A stretch of 6,740 nucleotides of DNA from RPQJ01 sp035691185 (GTDB lineage Bacteria > Pseudomonadota > Gammaproteobacteria > Steroidobacterales > Steroidobacteraceae), in contig DASSJN010000191.1 in the NCBI GenBank assembly GCA_035691185.1, forward strand, positions 1 through 6,740. Direction: 5' to 3'. This document shows positions 5,453 to 6,740 of this stretch, in pieces. Positions within the stretch are counted from its first letter, which is position 1. Each line of letters opens with the position of its first letter. The translations under genes and the position numbers were made by a program. The notes beneath the pieces are model-generated. The model saw only the letters and a program-made list of their open reading frames with translations, had not been told where the DNA came from and ran no database searches.

Positions 5453-5473
5453 GATGGATTTGTGAGGTCCATC
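5453..5473. promoter_or_regulatory. Inverted repeat in the M23 peptidase/tyrS divergent region
   Basis: GATGGA (5453-5458) and TCCATC (5468-5473) form a 6-base inverted repeat with a 9-base gap, 11 bases upstream of the leftward -35. It lies in the AT-richest part of the gap and could be an operator half-site pair. The leftover sequence from 5474 to 5528 is GC-rich and shows nothing I recognise. Confidence 0.3.
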
Positions 5474-5528
5474 AGCGCGTTGCAGCCTGCCGGGCGGTTC
5501 CGTGACGCGGCTCGCGGCGGGGGCGACG

Positions 5529-5557
5529 TTGCCTGGGCCCGCGCCAACCCCTACAGT
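5529..5557 (+). promoter_or_regulatory. Likely sigma-70 promoter of tyrS
   Basis: TTGCCT (5529-5534, four of six) is followed after 17 bases by TACAGT (5552-5557, four of six). Transcription would start near 5564, giving a leader of about 36 bases that contains GGAG (5585-5588) ahead of the ATG at 5600. Confidence 0.45.
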
Positions 5558-5584
5558 CCGGCGTCCTGCGCTGCAAAACCGTCC

Positions 5585-5588
5585 GGAG
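5585..5588 (+). promoter_or_regulatory. tyrS ribosome binding site
   Basis: GGAG lies 11 bases before the ATG at 5600, slightly far but the only candidate. No other in-frame ATG lies close upstream. Confidence 0.45.
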
Positions 5589-5599
5589 CGACGCGATCG

Positions 5600-6740
5600 A
5601 TGCTGCCCGCCGAAGAACAACTGGCCGAATTGCGCCGCGGCGCGTCCGAGGTGCTCCTCGAGGCGGACCTGCTCCGGAAACTCGCGCGCGGCAAGCCGCT
5701 GCGGGTGAAGGCCGGCTTCGACCCGACCGCACCGGACCTGCACCTCGGGCACACCGTGCTGATCAATCGGATGGCGATGTTCCAGCGGCTCGGGCACGAA
5801 GTGATCTTCCTGATCGGCGACTTCACGGGGCTCATCGGGGATCCGACGGGCCGCAACGCGACGCGCCCGCCGTTGACGCCCGAGGAGATCCAGGCCAACG
5901 CACGCACGTACGAGGCCCAGATTTTCAAGATACTCGACCCCGCCCGGACGCGCGTCGAGTTCAACTCGAAGTGGATGGGTTCGATGGGCGCGGCGGGCCT
6001 CATCCAGCTGGCGGCGCGGCATACCGTGGCGCGCATGCTCGAGCGCGACGACTTCGCGAAGCGTTACAAGGGCGGCCAGCCGATCGCGGTCCATGAGTTC
6101 CTGTACCCGCTCGTCCAGGGTTACGACTCCGTGGCCCTCGAGGCCGACGTCGAGCTCGGCGGGACCGACCAGAAGTTCAACCTGCTGGTCGGCCGGCAGC
6201 TGCAGGAGTCCTACGGCCAGGAACCGCAGGTAGTCATCACCATGCCGCTGCTCGAGGGACTCGACGGCGTCAACAAGATGTCCAAGTCGCTCGGAAATTA
6301 CATCGGCATCACCGAGCCTGCCGAGCAGATGTTCGGCAAACTCATGTCCATCTCCGATGACCTCATGTGGCGGTACTTCGACCTGTTGTCGTTCCGGTCG
6401 AATTCCGACATCGAGCGCCTGAAGCATGAATGCGCCGACGGCCGCAACCCTCGCGACGTCAAGTTCGAGCTCGGCGTGGAGGTCGTCGACCGATTCCACG
6501 GGGCAGGCTCCGGCTCCCGGGCGCGCGACGAGTTCATCGCCCGCTTCCAGCAGGGCGCGCTGCCGGAGGACATCGCGGAAGTCACGCTGCGCGCCGAAGC
6601 CGCCGGCATGGGCCTCACGCACGTGCTCAAGGGCGCGCAGCTCGTGCCGAGCACGAGCGAGGCCATGCGGCAGATCAAGCAGGGCGCGGTGCGCGTCGAC
6701 GGCCAGCGCGTCGAGGACGCGGCACGCGTGATCGAGGCGG
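5600..6740 (+). CDS. tyrS: Tyrosyl-tRNA synthetase, C-terminus cut by window edge
   Basis: Class I aminoacyl-tRNA synthetase that activates tyrosine with ATP and charges tRNA-Tyr; cytoplasmic. The visible 380 residues run in one frame from ATG to the window end. ATP-binding signatures are present: HLGH (48-51, the HIGH motif) within KAGFDPTAPDLHLGH, and KMSKS (226-230). GDFTGLIGDPTGRN and the LGGTDQKFNLL stretch (about 186-196) are tyrosine/tRNA-site hallmarks of the family. From about 335 an S4-type RNA-binding segment begins (SEAMRQIKQGAVRVDGQRV). With usual lengths of 400-425, about 20-40 residues are missing. The sequence looks more like the TyrZ form of Pseudomonas than E. coli TyrS, a judgement from memory. 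It is transcribed away from the M23 peptidase; in related genomes an rRNA operon often follows. Confidence 0.96.
   Translation, partial: MLPAEEQLAELRRGASEVLLEADLLRKLARGKPLRVKAGFDPTAPDLHLGHTVLINRMAMFQRLGHEVIFLIGDFTGLIGDPTGRNATRPPLTPEEIQANARTYEAQIFKILDPARTRVEFNSKWMGSMGAAGLIQLAARHTVARMLERDDFAKRYKGGQPIAVHEFLYPLVQGYDSVALEADVELGGTDQKFNLLVGRQLQESYGQEPQVVITMPLLEGLDGVNKMSKSLGNYIGITEPAEQMFGKLMSISDDLMWRYFDLLSFRSNSDIERLKHECADGRNPRDVKFELGVEVVDRFHGAGSGSRARDEFIARFQQGALPEDIAEVTLRAEAAGMGLTHVLKGAQLVPSTSEAMRQIKQGAVRVDGQRVEDAARVIEA

Noticed and set aside
5372..6622. Leftward open frame of 416 codons over tyrS
   Set aside because: Antisense to TyrS with HLGH and KMSKS motifs; it has no family features.

Overview
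The window is gene-dense, GC-rich chromosomal DNA. RppH, ErpA, Ppx, an MepM-type M23 peptidase and TyrS all resemble gammaproteobacterial housekeeping proteins. Gene content and order point to a gammaproteobacterium near the Xanthomonadales, Nevskiales or Pseudomonas branches; this placement is inferred from remembered protein families and gene order, not from a search. I see no phage, insertion sequence, CRISPR array, tRNA or rRNA gene. No gene-free stretch exceeds 300 bases.

Layout, left to right. (1) The N-terminal part of a BtuC/FecCD-type ABC transporter permease runs leftward off the window; its Shine-Dalgarno sequence sits inside a perfect GC-rich inverted repeat. (2) After a short divergent gap, rppH (RNA pyrophosphohydrolase, with a long Arg/Pro-rich tail) reads right. 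Its stop overlaps the GTG start of a small membrane-anchored coiled-coil protein of the DUF6776 type. (3) After about 90 bases with a possible promoter and a small hairpin comes erpA (A-type Fe-S carrier). It is followed 15 bases later and in the same frame by ppx (exopolyphosphatase), which must start at TTG. (4) ppx converges on a leftward M23 murein endopeptidase gene. The 111-base gap between their stops is almost filled by a palindromic element: three AGTGTCY heptads, two nested inverted repeats, then four heptads in the opposite orientation. (5) A divergent control region of about 210 bases separates the peptidase from tyrS, which runs off the right edge within its S4 domain.

The erpA / M23 peptidase / tyrS block matches a conserved arrangement that I recall from Pseudomonas and xanthomonads, where anmK normally sits between erpA and the peptidase and an rRNA operon often follows tyrS. 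Here ppx occupies the anmK position. The genes serve largely independent housekeeping roles: mRNA 5'-end processing, Fe-S delivery, polyphosphate/(p)ppGpp metabolism, murein remodelling and tRNA charging. The two rightward pairs, rppH with the DUF6776 gene and erpA with ppx, look translationally coupled.

I did not find a convincing new multi-gene system. The most unusual item is the heptad-array palindrome between ppx and the peptidase gene. Next are the hairpin over the permease start site, the gene-order swap, and the evidence that the peptidase begins at 5385 rather than at the longest open frame.
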